A stretch of DNA of 64,000 nt, taken from the NCBI GenBank assembly GCA_963402885.1, contig OY727100.1, positions 23,655,665-23,719,664 of the forward strand, given 5' to 3'. Source of the DNA: Antedon bifida. Taxonomy: Eukaryota; Echinodermata; Crinoidea; Comatulida; Antedonidae. Positions 12,001-24,000 of the stretch are shown in pieces (within the stretch, counting starts at the first letter, position 1; each line of letters starts with the position of its first letter). Under the pieces are notes generated by a model. The model did not search any database, was not told where the DNA came from, and saw only the letters and a list, made by a program, of their open reading frames with translations. The position numbers and the translations under genes were made by a program.

Positions 12001-15000
12001 CTACTACAAGGTTCGAAGTATTAAGTCACAGAAAAGGGTTTTTTTTCTTCTTTGACTTAGGGTTAAGTGAAGCTGTATCAAATGTGCCATCGCATGGCAT
12101 TGTTGTTGGGGGTAACGCTACGTTGACCTGTAGGGCAACTGGTGATCACATGCCGTCAGTCTATTGGAAGAAAGACAACACAGAACTTCCTTTAACTTCT
12201 AGAAGTCACATGATTCGAAGTGATCATACACTCATAATATACAGCGTATCACGTGCTGATGACGGAATGTACGTGTGTGGCGCGCGCAACAACGTCAGAG
12301 AAGAAACAAGTCCACCAAAACGACTAGAAGTATACTGTAAGCATTTTAAGTAAAATAAGAATCACAAATCAAAAATAAACATTAAAACATACTAACTAAA
12401 GAATGTGAAAGGAAGTCCAACTAGTTTGGAATCAGAATCTTGAACTTTCAAATCTGAAAAAACATAATCTGAAATTTAGCACATTCAGTAAAAACATGTT
12501 AAGTCTGACATGGAACAAGTTACTGTCTGTGAGATGATGGAATTCTCTAATTACTCTCTTGACGACGAGGATAAGGACAATCTATCTAAAACATCATTTC
12601 GGGAAAATTTATAGTATAAGCTTACTCGTTTAACGATTACTGTATTGTATTCTTCTTGTTACAGTTGCACCAGTTATCAATGACATAAGTGTCACAAAGA
12701 CAGTAATCAACCAGAACGTTACCGTTACGTTTGAGGTGGAATCAAACCCACCAGCAAGTCTGATGTGGACAAAGGATGGACAGGTAGTGGAAGGAATGAC
12801 GACATCATCTTTTACCTTCTACGTTCCTGAGGAAGAAGTTGGCAAGTCGTACGAACTGACACTGACTGCTACAAATCAAGTCGGGCACATGCAGAAAATG
12901 ACTAGTGTAATAATTGGAGGTAGGAGGCCTATTTATATAATTCGGCCGTTAGTGCGAATTAAAGTGTACTTTCCACATTCCTCTGAATTCTTACTGACTT
13001 TGTAAACATACATGTTAAAAAAATACGTCAAATAAAAGAGACACAACACATAAACCGATAGGTCCAAATCATCAAGTAAATAAAGTTCCTGAAAAAATGC
13101 AAATGTGTTGTATATCAACCCTACGTCATTCTATGAAAATTGTGAATCAAATCATCTCTATTGACTGTCAGAAAAGTGAAAATAAAGAGTGTGTGGGAAT
13201 TAAGAACTATAAAACAAGACGTAAGAATAAGATATCACCTCAGTTTTCTAGATCTTAGAACCATATGTACGTCTTAATAATATACATTTTGAATTCAAAA
13301 TCACTCAATTCTCTTATTATGTTTCTTTCTCTAGATTCCTGTGGGTATGCCACCGTACGTGACATGAAGACAGGTCGTACTATTGAGGGTGAATCGGTTT
13401 CACTAAAAGAAGGAAAATCAATGACGCTAGTCTGCAGTGTAAAAGAGTGTGAATCAGCAGATACATATTCGTACGAGTGGTACAAAAATGGAGTTAAATT
13501 GTCATCGTCTGCGAACATAGAGATAATTGATGCGAGCCTAATGGATGATAATATGAAATATACTTGTCGAGTGCGAGGCGGAATTCCGTTCCCAAGTTCC
13601 GCGAGTTTCCGTATTCACATAAAAGGTAATGGCATAGTCGTAATAATAGGTTTATCGAAATGGTACGAAATATAAATGTTAAAACGCTCTATAGTCTTAA
13701 CTTTGGTGGATAAGTGCGCATAAAAAATCTGTTATTATTTTGTTTCCATTGCAGTATTACAGTGCAGTTAATTATTAGTACTTCAGGCTCCCTACCTAGG
13801 GTTACAGGTCCCAGGTTTTTAGCTTTTTAATTAATTAGTGTTGACCTTCTCATCAAAATTAATGTCTCTCATTGTTGTGCTATGTCAACATAATGTCAAT
13901 GACGGCGAAATGTCTCCAATAATGGGGATAGCTATGCAAACAAGTAACAAGTAAGTAACTTATTGAAATCCAACGACGACGAAGGCATCTAACTTCGACG
14001 CGCGCGTTCAAATGTTGACAATACTGTATTGCTATGTATGTGTATTGTTATGTATGTGTATTGTTGTGTAATTGTCGGTAGAGTAAGATGACAAATTAGT
14101 TTATAATGAAAACATATTTTAATGTGATTTCTTTGTGTGTTTTTTAGTACCACTACTGGAGCCAATGACCATCATCATTATCTCAGCGTGTGCGACTGGT
14201 TTCATCTTTCTTATCGTTCTAATCATTTTCTGTCTTTTATTTTGTAAAAGGCGGTCTCGAATGCCAAAAGGATGTAAGTATGCATATCAATTTATATGTG
14301 AATTGTGAAAATTAATGTGAAAACTGTCTGTCAAGAACGTGTATTACCTTAATTCCTTTTGTACGTGCAAAATACCGTAGGAAATATTCGTAAAAGATTA
14401 TCGACTTCGTCACGGTAATTTTACCAAAATGTATTCTTTTGTGTAGATATGATAGTGTTTTAAATTGATATATTGTGTTTGTATGTGTATCAATCCTGTA
14501 ATTATTATGGATGACGTTATCTTCATACGGATTATCTGTTTCTTTTTCAGATAAATACGATGATTCTACGTAAGTTTATTTATTTGTTATAATATTTGAC
14601 ATTATCATCAATTCATTTAAACCTAGTTAAACGCCACTACTAGTACTAAACCTTTACTTTAGAAATTTCAGTAAAGTATACCAGAAAGTATTCCATAAAT
14701 TTAATTTTACTAAACTTTTACCGATTAATGTCACTTTGTTTCAATGTCAAATAAATAGAGTTTTCCGAAAGATTGGCACTTCTTTCATGCAGGTTTCAGT
14801 AAATTTGCCCTTTTTTGGATTTAGTTTAAATGCAGTATTTTGCCAATTCATGCTACTACTAGTAGTCTCGTATAAACCTACTATACATTATGACGTCAGC
14901 AATTATTATTATTTGATCCAAATTTTATATTCTAATATTAAGATATTTTCATTAATCCGTTATTAGTATGAAGTCTGGATTTTCCTACAATGAAATTGAG

Positions 15001-15516
15001 TTTGTTGGTCTAAAAGAAAAAGATGATTCATCGGACACAACGTCTGGGGTAAGCAAACTACTTTTACGTCTGGTGCAAGCAAACTACTTTCTGTGACTTT
15101 CTGTAGTTAACGATTAATGACAATAGAGGGATTAGTTAAGTGTGACGTTACTTAATCTAAGAATGGTATTTCTATTGATATTTATGAATCATTTTGTGAT
15201 GAGAGGCTCTTGAATTTACGAGATCTAAAGAATTATACTCAATAGGTTTCTGATGATGAATCATTTTCAAAAATATAGTTAATCAAAACGGTTTATGTAT
15301 GTTTAAGATACAAATTGGTTCTCTAATATTTAAATGTCCATATGAAACGGCCCTTGGAAACAATTTATTTTTTCAGTTTAGCGTAGTTTTACAAACTTAT
15401 TTTCGTAAATCATTAACATTATTTAACACTTTTTGTTGTAGATTGGCCCAGATATTTTGGAACAGTCAAGATTGTCAAACAAAAAGGCATACAAAAGCAA
15501 AGCAGTGCATTTGTAA
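9042..15516 (+). CDS. Immunoglobulin-superfamily single-pass membrane protein
   Basis: Nine exons in frame: 9042-9108, 11537-11881, 12061-12336, 12665-12919, 13335-13625, 14148-14273, 14551-14569, 14967-15048 and 15442-15516, giving 511 residues. Exon 1 encodes a short start and hydrophobic signal peptide (LYLLGLCYLFVIEG). Exons 2-5 each hold one Ig-like domain bounded by phase-1 introns, the usual module for exon shuffling. Domain 1 is V-like (LRCTF ... DNGKYRCRV), domain 2 is I-set (TLTCRA ... DGMYVCGA), domain 3 lacks both core cysteines, and domain 4 is Ig-like (TLVCSV ... KYTCRV). Exon 6 gives a transmembrane helix (IIIISACATGFIFLIVLIIF) followed by basic KRRSR. The short cytoplasmic tail has YNEIEF. 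Probably a cell-adhesion or recognition receptor; I cannot name an orthologue. Confidence -1.
10600..10762. mobile_element. MITE-like element, family 1, in Ig gene intron 1
   Basis: About 160 bp with inverted ends AAAGCTCTGTCTACACTATC and its complement (TAGTGTAGACATAGCT). The inside shows the family words AATGTGATGTGC and CATATCACTACC. The rest of this 2.4-kb intron (9109-11536) shows no other recognisable feature. Confidence -1.
14551..14569 (+). other. 19-bp microexon of the Ig membrane protein
   Basis: ATAAATACGATGATTCTAC sits between TTTTTCAG and GTAAGT. It enters in phase 1 and leaves in phase 2, which is exactly what the next exon (14967) needs. It adds YKYDDS to the cytoplasmic side. 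Confidence -1.
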
Positions 15517-15918
15517 AAACAAAAAGAGAACATTCGTTACAAAGATTCATCACGAATATCTGGATGGTGTCATTTATTGTTAATGATATCTCCTAGTGTT
15601 AATGATATCTCTAGTGTTAATGATGTAATTATATCACGTCACAATTTGATGTAACAAATTCATCAACATAAATGTGAGAACATGATCACCTCTTGCCATT
15701 AATGAACAATACCCAGAGGTACTATTTGTGTAAAATGTTTTGGTTCAGGTCATTCGACTTCGGAAATGCACAAAGACGCCAATAAACTATGCAAATGAGG
15801 TACCTGCAGTTCATTTAGCTAAGTCGACATCACTTTATGTACTTAGTACATACTTAATTAAGGTGATTATGTAACTACTGTACAAGTGTAAATTTTTTGT
15901 TTATTTACAATTCTTATT

Positions 15919-15924
15919 AATAAA
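15919..15924 (+). terminator. Polyadenylation signal, Ig membrane protein
   Basis: AATAAA about 400 bp past the stop. Another AATAAA at 15781-15786 is an alternative. Confidence -1.
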
Positions 15925-16280
15925 ATGTATAATTATGATACGATATATTGGATACTGGATGAATTTTTCAATAATAGATGTACAGTACATCATATTCTAG
16001 TGGTGCTACGTTCTTTTTACGTTGTAATTAAAGGTAAACGTGAATAACGACGATTCACATAATATCTACGCGTAGTATGCGTCAAGCGTCCACGAACGCT
16101 CAGCGCACATGAATAAACACTGCTCCAGTGTGTACTAACCGTAACAACAGCATCTATTGTTATAGACAATGCATTGTACTGTATTACTAACATTGAGTGG
16201 AGTTAAAAATTAAAGTAATAAAAAAGAGTCAATGCAACAACAGTACAGTACTGTATATAAACATGAGTTCATGATTAGCT

Positions 16281-16388
16281 AAAGCTCTGTCTACACTATC
16301 AAACTATCAAAATATGGTAGTAATACAGTATGACATCATCGTGTCCATATGGGCACATCACATTTTTTGATAGTGTAGACAGAGCTTT
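16281..16388. mobile_element. MITE-like element, family 1
   Basis: Starts AAAGCTCTGTCTACACTATC and ends TGATAGTGTAGACAGAGCTT. Shortened internally compared with the 160-bp copies. Confidence -1.
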
Positions 16389-16399
16389 ATATGCAAAAT

Positions 16400-16545
16400 A
16401 GACATTATGTTTCAGATTTGACCTGTCAGTACAATACAGTACAAATAGACATTATGTCTGATTTGACCTGTCGGTACAATACAGTATAAATAGGCATTAT
16501 GTTTCTGATTTGACCTGTCAGTACAATACAGTACAAATAGAACAG
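16400..16545. repeat. Tandem repeat, about 48-51 bp, three copies
   Basis: Unit contains TGACCTGTCAGTACAATACA then GTACAAATAGACATTATGT. An open reverse-strand frame across it is a by-product of the repeat. Confidence -1.
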
Positions 16546-16724
16546 AAAGGAAGATATAGTATGCAATTAAAATCGTAATGCAAACGTTGTACCTATATGT
16601 GTGTATTTTAAATGTACAGTAATAATGCTTCACAATCATTAAACTTTTTTTTAATAAATTCTATTTTTATGTTTCCATATGAATATGATACTTGTATTTC
16701 ATTAAATATTTGTTAGCGTGTTAT

Positions 16725-16850
16725 AGCGTGACATGACATGACTTGACATGACATGACATCACTTGACATGACATGACATCACTTGACATAACTTGACCGA
16801 CCGACCGACTAACCGACATGACTTGACCGACCGACATGACTGACTCGCCT
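16725..16850. repeat. Short tandem array (ACATG / ACTTG / CGACC words)
   Basis: Pentamer-based low-complexity array: ACATG and ACTTG alternate, then CCGACCGACCGAC runs appear. No coding potential. Confidence -1.
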
Positions 16851-17099
16851 CTGAACTTTAGATTTATTTAATAAAATAAAAACACTTTTCAGTAGACAGA
16901 TTCAATAACAAATAAACCTTTATAAATTCTTTTCAATCATAAATATACAGACTTTTGAACAAATATATACACAAATTTTGAAGAAGAAAACAATATTGGA
17001 AAGAAGCATAAACCTATAAATATTTGAAAGATTTTCCAGCATTAAATTCTGGCATTTCAAACTGTCTTTTGTTGTTTCAATATACAAGCTCTGAAATAT

Positions 17100-17460
17100 T
17101 ATGTAACAATGTTACAGTGGACGGCATTACTTTTGGAATGTATTGGTGAGATTTAAGTACACTTACTTAAAAGTGATGTAATATTATTATATAACAAACC
17201 AGAACACATGTTCTAAAGATAATATATTACAGTATTAATATCCCAAAAATATTATGTAACAGTAACTACGTTACCAGTGGACGGCATTACTTTTGGAATG
17301 TATCGGTGAGATTTAAGTACGCTTACTTAAAAGTGATGTGATATACTACTGTAACTGGAATATGTGTAATAAAAATATTTTCTATCCTAAAAATATTATG
17401 AAACAGTAACTACATTACCACTGGACGGCATTACATTTGGAATGTATCGGTGTTGTAAAG
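17100..17460. repeat. Three direct repeats around a GGACGGCATTAC core
   Basis: The core GGACGGCATTAC followed by TTTGGAATGTAT recurs at about 17119, 17280 and 17422. The first two copies also share GGTGAGATTTAAGTAC and CTTACTTAAAAGTGATGT. Spacing is about 150 bp; no known family recognised. Confidence -1.
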
Positions 17461-17739
17461 ATATCATATTTACATTCTAAACATCAACTACAACTTAAAA
17501 TCTGTATATTATATATATTTTTATAATTAACAATTAACTATTTTGTCGAAGAATTTCAAATTGGATATGAAATTATTTACAAAAATGGGTGTGTGAATCA
17601 ATTTATTTACTAATTTATTTAATTTAGTAATTGATTTGGTCATTTAATTTATAACTATGAGGCTTTTTATAAATTAGTCATTAAATAAAATAATATTGCA
17701 GAACAAGTAAAGCCTAAATTAAATACATATTTATATTTG

Positions 17740-18035
17740 TGCTAATATATATTCATGTTTGTATGCATATTCATGTAAGTGCTAATGAATATTCATGCCT
17801 TTTATGCACATTCATGTATTTTTGAAAATTCATGTATTTTTGCATAGTAATGTATTTATGCATATTCATAGTTGTATGCATCATCATGAATGTGCTAATT
17901 AATATTCACGTATTTATGCATATTCATGTTTTTTTTGCATATTCATAGTTGTATGCATCATCATGAATGTGCTAATTAATATTCATGTATTTATGCATAT
18001 TCATGTATTTATGCATATTCATGTTTCTATGCATA
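17740..18035. repeat. TGCATATTCATG-type degenerate tandem array
   Basis: Around twenty degenerate copies of a 12-15 bp word (TATGCATATTCATG and variants), ending just past the predicted stop codon of the NDK-module gene, so in its 3' region. Confidence -1.
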
Positions 18036-18044
18036 TTCATGTCC

Positions 18045-21000
18045 TTACTTTTCATGTGTAATTTCTCCATGACTGGAATTACACAACTCATCGAAGAAAA
18101 ACCCAAGAGCAGCGTGTGCCTATAATAAAGTTAAAAATGTTTTTAGTGCTGCTTAACATTCTTACTTTCAACTTATTTTAGGTTTTTGTGACTAAATCAA
18201 TTTAAATCATCAAGAATTGCTGTTTCATGCTATTTTGTTAATGTATTTATGATACAGAAGGAAGAGCATCCTTCCCGTGTACTTGTTGTTAAATGTGTTT
18301 AAATTTTTTTTTTTTAAGTTTTCGGAATTAATTACTAATTGTTTTATACACGAGAAGATTCTTTTAGTATCTGAATTGGTTAATTTATATTTCATATATC
18401 ATCTGTTAAATTTCATATATGGAAATGTTAAAAGTAAACAAAAAATATCTGACCCTTAACAAAATTAAAAGATAAGTAGTAATTTTGAAAGTACAGTTTA
18501 TAAGAAACGTTTTCGATTTCAAGCTGGTCATAAAATAAGATAATAATTCTATGAATATATAGTTTCTCTTGTATGAAACGAATCCAAATACAATATACAG
18601 TAAATAGAAAAGAGATAAATTACCCAACAATTAAGAAAAAATTTGTTACTGCCAAACTCATACAATGTTAATGCTGACTGGAAATAAAATACACATTTCA
18701 CATGGAAAAGATAAAATGAAAAAAAATACCTGAGACTGTGTAAGTGGTCTCAAAATGTCTTCTGCATATTTTGTTAGAATTTCAGATGATACTACAGAGC
18801 TGTGAATGTTTAGAAATGTATTAAGCTCTGGCTACACTATCAAACTTTATGTGATAAACAATGTGATGTGCCCATATATGGAATCAAATCACAACCATAT
18901 TTGGGGATATTAATACCATATTTGGGTACATCACACTTATTTTTGTCATAGGGCTTACTAGTTTGATAGTGTAGACAGAGCTTTAAATGTAATAATGTAA
19001 TAAATATATAATAACTTTTACAATATATAACAATATTTAAGAAGTAGACAAAGTTTATGATAAAGATTACGTTGTTACCTCTTCAAAATTGTGTCCCAGC
19101 AAGAAACTGCATTGTCCCTTTCGAGGGCAAGCACCAAAGATGGCTTAGTGTGGACAGACACCTAAGGGAGCAAACACACAACAATGTAATGTAACTATTT
19201 GAACTCTAAATGCAGTCAAATATCGAATGTTTCTAAAATTAAAGATGTTATCAGATGAGCTATACTAGCTACAATAGCTAAATGTTTAGAAAAATGTAGA
19301 ATTGCCTACTGTAATACTAAACAGTTCCAAAGAAACATTTATTAAATTACTGAATTATTTTACTTTTCTCCTTTATAAACTATATACAGTATTGTATGTC
19401 TACAGTTTATAATCCCAATTTGTTAGGGAATGAAGTAGCAACAAGCACTAGTTCAGGACTTGAACCCTAGACTTTATACATCAAGCATGGTAATCACCAA
19501 GCTCCAACTCCATGCCATGTTACTCACCAACTTGTCCATCGAACTCTTGTAAATATTCAAAACTTTCCCAGCTTGTTTTTCCGTCAGACAAATCATACGA
19601 GCTCCAACAACCTCAAATCCAACAGCAACTAACTTGTCCAAAATGTCAACATACATGTTCTGGTTATTCTGATTGATTCGTATGATTAGGGGAGGAGTCA
19701 GTACGACGCAAGTTGTTTCACAGAGGCCACTGTGAGCTAAAAGTGGAAACATGTAAGCACATTAATATTTTTCAAAAACATAGGTGGAAGCCCCTTCTTT
19801 CTTTTTTTTATTTTAATTATGCAACAGATAGAATTAGAATTACATTTTGTATTCTCTGGCCCCACAAAAACCTAGTAAGCAGTATATCCTTAAAATATTT
19901 TTAAAAAACAATATTTCAAAATGTACCTGCTAGGAACACGTAATCTTCCTTATTTTCATTCTTTGTATTTTTCTTTATAAACTTCTGTCCTTTTGCTCCA
20001 CACATCTTGTCTTGTGATGGACAATGGATCTACAAAAACAACAAACTATTTTTCAAGATCAAGGTATATCAATTTATGCTACAGATATTTCTACTGTTAA
20101 ATATCTATTATGTTAAGGTTTTTAAGTTTCTGTTCTTACCCCATCTGCTACAAGATCTGGAGTTGATTCACAACAAAGTCCAGCTGGAAAAAACAGCTTC
20201 TCTTCTTGTACAGCGGCACTATAACTATTGGAAACTACATAAAAGAAAAAATTAAATTACAAATAATGGTGCATCATTTTGTGTATCTTGTGTATGTTGA
20301 TATAAAGTTTGCAGTACACCACATATATATATATAGTTCTTAAAAGTAATGTTGAGAGAGAAACGCAACAGTTCTTTTCAGAACTCTTCAACATATTGAT
20401 ATATATTTGTATTTCTTTTTAGGCATGTGGTGAAAAGGGATGGGTGCGACATTTTTTAATAAATTGAAATTGCAGGTATTTTTTTAAGACACAGACACTT
20501 TTACATGTTTATTTTGGTGTTGGTCTTACTTTCGGAGTCTAGGATAGAGGCTTTCTTAAATCTTGCATACAAAATCGCACTCTCCATTCTTTAAATCTTT
20601 AAGTAGGTACTTGTATACTCATTAATAACATCCATTTCTTACCGTGAAGACCATTCCTAATGACGTCCTTTCCAAAGATGCCTCTCCACAGAAACTGGTT
20701 AATAGATTTACAGTGTTTTGGATCCTCAGGGCCGCATAAGTCTAACAGTTTCTTGACCGCATTCTCACGTTGAAGACACAAAACCATTGATGGATTTGTT
20801 GTCAATAATTCAGTATGGAACTCTATGTACCGGTCAATCTGAAATGTATATAATAATAAAGTAATAATAAGTCTTTGTGATTGTAATTGTTATATTTTAA
20901 TTTATGACTTGGTTTAGTGATTCAGTTTACCTTTGGGTGTGCCTGCATATCATTTCAGTCTTTATTAAATTAATTTTTTTTTAGTAAGTGCTGTTGAATT

Positions 21001-24000
21001 TATTTATTTAAGAGTTTTGTTGTTGAATTGTTTTATTCTCTTCCTGACTTATATTTATTTTTTGTTTTGTTTATTTGTTTTTTTTTGTTTTGATTAATTA
21101 AAAAGACCATTTTACAATAATACTGCAGTAATAAACATGTGTTATTACCGTCTTGAATGAATTAGGAATCAAAGCAAGCGCTTGGTCTCTGCTCATTTGT
21201 ACCAGTCTTAATCCTACAACTTTGAACCCTTCACGTGTCATGTACTTTAAGATCTTCACTAGATTACGCTCAATTGAGTATGGCTTGATAACAGCTAATG
21301 TTGTTATTGGTCTTGGACCTGTAAAATGGAAATTGTCAATTATCAAATATACAATACAATACAAATCAAATATGGTTACACATTTGAACTATCCCAAAAT
21401 GACAGTTTAGTGTAATCTAGTCGAATGTAATCTACAGTAGCTTTAATTCTAGTCTAGCTTAGTCTAATCTAGTCTAGCTTAGTCTAATCTAGTCTAGCTT
21501 AGTCTAATCTAGTCTAGCTTAGTCTAATCTAGTCTAGTGTAATATACAGTAGCTTTAATTCTAGTCTACACTGTAGTCTAGCTTAGTCTAATCTAGTCTA
21601 TTCTAGTTTAGTCTAATCTAGTCTATTCTAGTTTAGTCTAATCTAGTCTAGCTTAGTCTAATCTAGACTAGTATAATATACAGTAGCTTTAATTCTAGTC
21701 TACAATGTAGTCTAGCTTAGTCTAATCTAGTTTAGTCTAATCTAGTCTAGTGTAATCTACAGTAGCTTTAAGTTTAGTCTAGTCTAGTTTAATCTAGATT
21801 ATTCTAATCTAGCTTTAGTCTAGTCTGGCTTAGAGTATAATGTAGTTTAATCTAATCTAGCTAGTCTATTTACCAAAAGCTTACCTGCTGTCATGGACTT
21901 GAAAACAGATTCCTCCACAACAAACGATTTCTTCCCCGACTTTCCAACACGTCCTCTACTCTTCCCCGGCGATGACACAGGGTCATCTGCCCACATGAAA
22001 CGAGCAGTAGACACTGATTGGAGGTTTGGGTTTCGTAGTGGTGGCTGATATTGCAAATTAATGCGCACTGTTGGGTCGGAAAATAGTTCACGATCCGAGA
22101 AGAAGACAGCGGTTTGACGATAAGCCAGTTCTGCAGTTGGCGATATCAGTTTTTCAAGACATGGAAGTTGAGAACGATTGATTGATGTACTTAAGTTGAT
22201 TCCAAGAATAGAGCGCAGACGTTGGAACGCATCGACTCCACGCATTACATTAATAACAACAGGGTTAGAGGTCAAAGTTTGTAGGCTTGAATGCCAGTGG
22301 CGATCTCCAACTTCAAATGGAGTAATCTCCTTAGCTTGAGCAGATGTTAAAGATGGAAGCCATTTCATACCAAGTAACTCTATACCCTAAACGAAGCATA
22401 AGTTACTACAAATCATAATTTAAACCAAAACAAAGTAGAAAATTATTTTTAAAAATTTAGTCTTCCGTATTTAATGTACTGAATGAGTCTGTACCTAGTA
22501 AACTATTAAATTAGTTCATGCTTAAATGATCAAGAGTGACTTACTGTAGTAGAAAATCCAAGAATCTTATCCACATAAGCACCAGTCAACTTCATAGCTT
22601 CAACACCAATCAAAGTCACCACAACAATTTGTTCCAATTCTGGATTTGTGTAAAACCTACCCTGATTGAGGAGACTAATGTGTCGGTCAGTGTCCGACAC
22701 GCGGCAAATGTCTCCCCCTAGGTTGGCCATCAGAGACTCACTGTATGGCACAACATGAAAACATGAACTGGAGATCAGTTTAGTGTTAATATTGTTCTGA
22801 ATGGGGAGCAGTAAACCTAAAAATGAAAATGAAAGTTCTTTTTTATAAAATGTTTTTGGAAACAACTTTTAAAGGTTATCCAGGCAAAGATATCTGAATT
22901 TTTATTTGTTGTAGGTTTGCTGTTTGTCAAAATAAAAAAAGGATATTGTGTAATAAATAACCATTCAATGTATTATTATAAGTAGTACCACATGTGTTTT
23001 TAAGCAAGAGCTTGTATACCAGTAGTGAATCAGCTTTACAGTATGAATGAGACACAAGACTTACCCTGTAGTGCAAGCTGGACCATGAGACCTTCAATCA
23101 ATGCATTCCCTTGACCATAAGCATTCTCCTTCCTCAACAAAATCAGTAGCGATGGCATGGGGGATGGTGGCGCTGTTGCAAACCCTTGTTCTAGCTGCTC
23201 TCGTAACTCGTGAGTCTGAGGGGAGGTGGGTGTCGTGCACGACAATGGACTGAAAACCTTTGATTGAATTCCTGTCATTCCTAAAAATGGATATTTTACA
23301 CAATTTCACTAATTGAAACAAACATTTTTCAAGCACACATCTAAAATCAAAGGATGGGTGCCTTGTAAAATCTCTGCAAACTTCAGATAGCTAGATTACA
23401 GGATTATGATAACGGAACCAGTTTTAGCCATTTTGTTACGGAGTGCAGAATCTTTAAAGCTCTGTCTATACTATCGAACTTTATGTGACAAAAAATGTGA
23501 TGTGGCCATTATATGGACATGATGTCATATCACTACCATATTTGGGCACATCACACTTTTTTGTCAAACTAGTTTGATAGTGTAGACAGAGCTTTACAGA
23601 AAGACATTTTATTGTACAAAACATCAAACCAATCAAATCAATAAATTACTTATTTAAGTCACTTACCTAGTACCGAAGTGCGCTTAAAATTGAGCCTAAG
23701 TCTTCTTAAGCCTCTTAGTTGGAATCCTCGTTCTGAGCATGTTGACAGTATGGTACCAATGCACATTGGAGGAATGATGGGAGAAACAACAAGGAAGATG
23801 TCAGATGAAGAGGATGCTGTGAGCAATGCTGGTGGGATGGAACTAAAAAAGGAAACAAAAAATTGTTGAATGTTATAATAAAAAGATATTTATCTGATGT
23901 GGTACACTGTTATATACTATGAGAGGATGGAACTGAAAAAAGGAAAAAAAAAATTGTTGAAGGTAACCTAATTGCAGATACTTATGTTATCTGACATGGT

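Noticed and set aside
14736-14966. 76-codon open frame between the microexon and exon 14967
   Set aside because: It lies in an intron, is hydrophobic and AT-driven, and does not fit the phase of the flanking exons.
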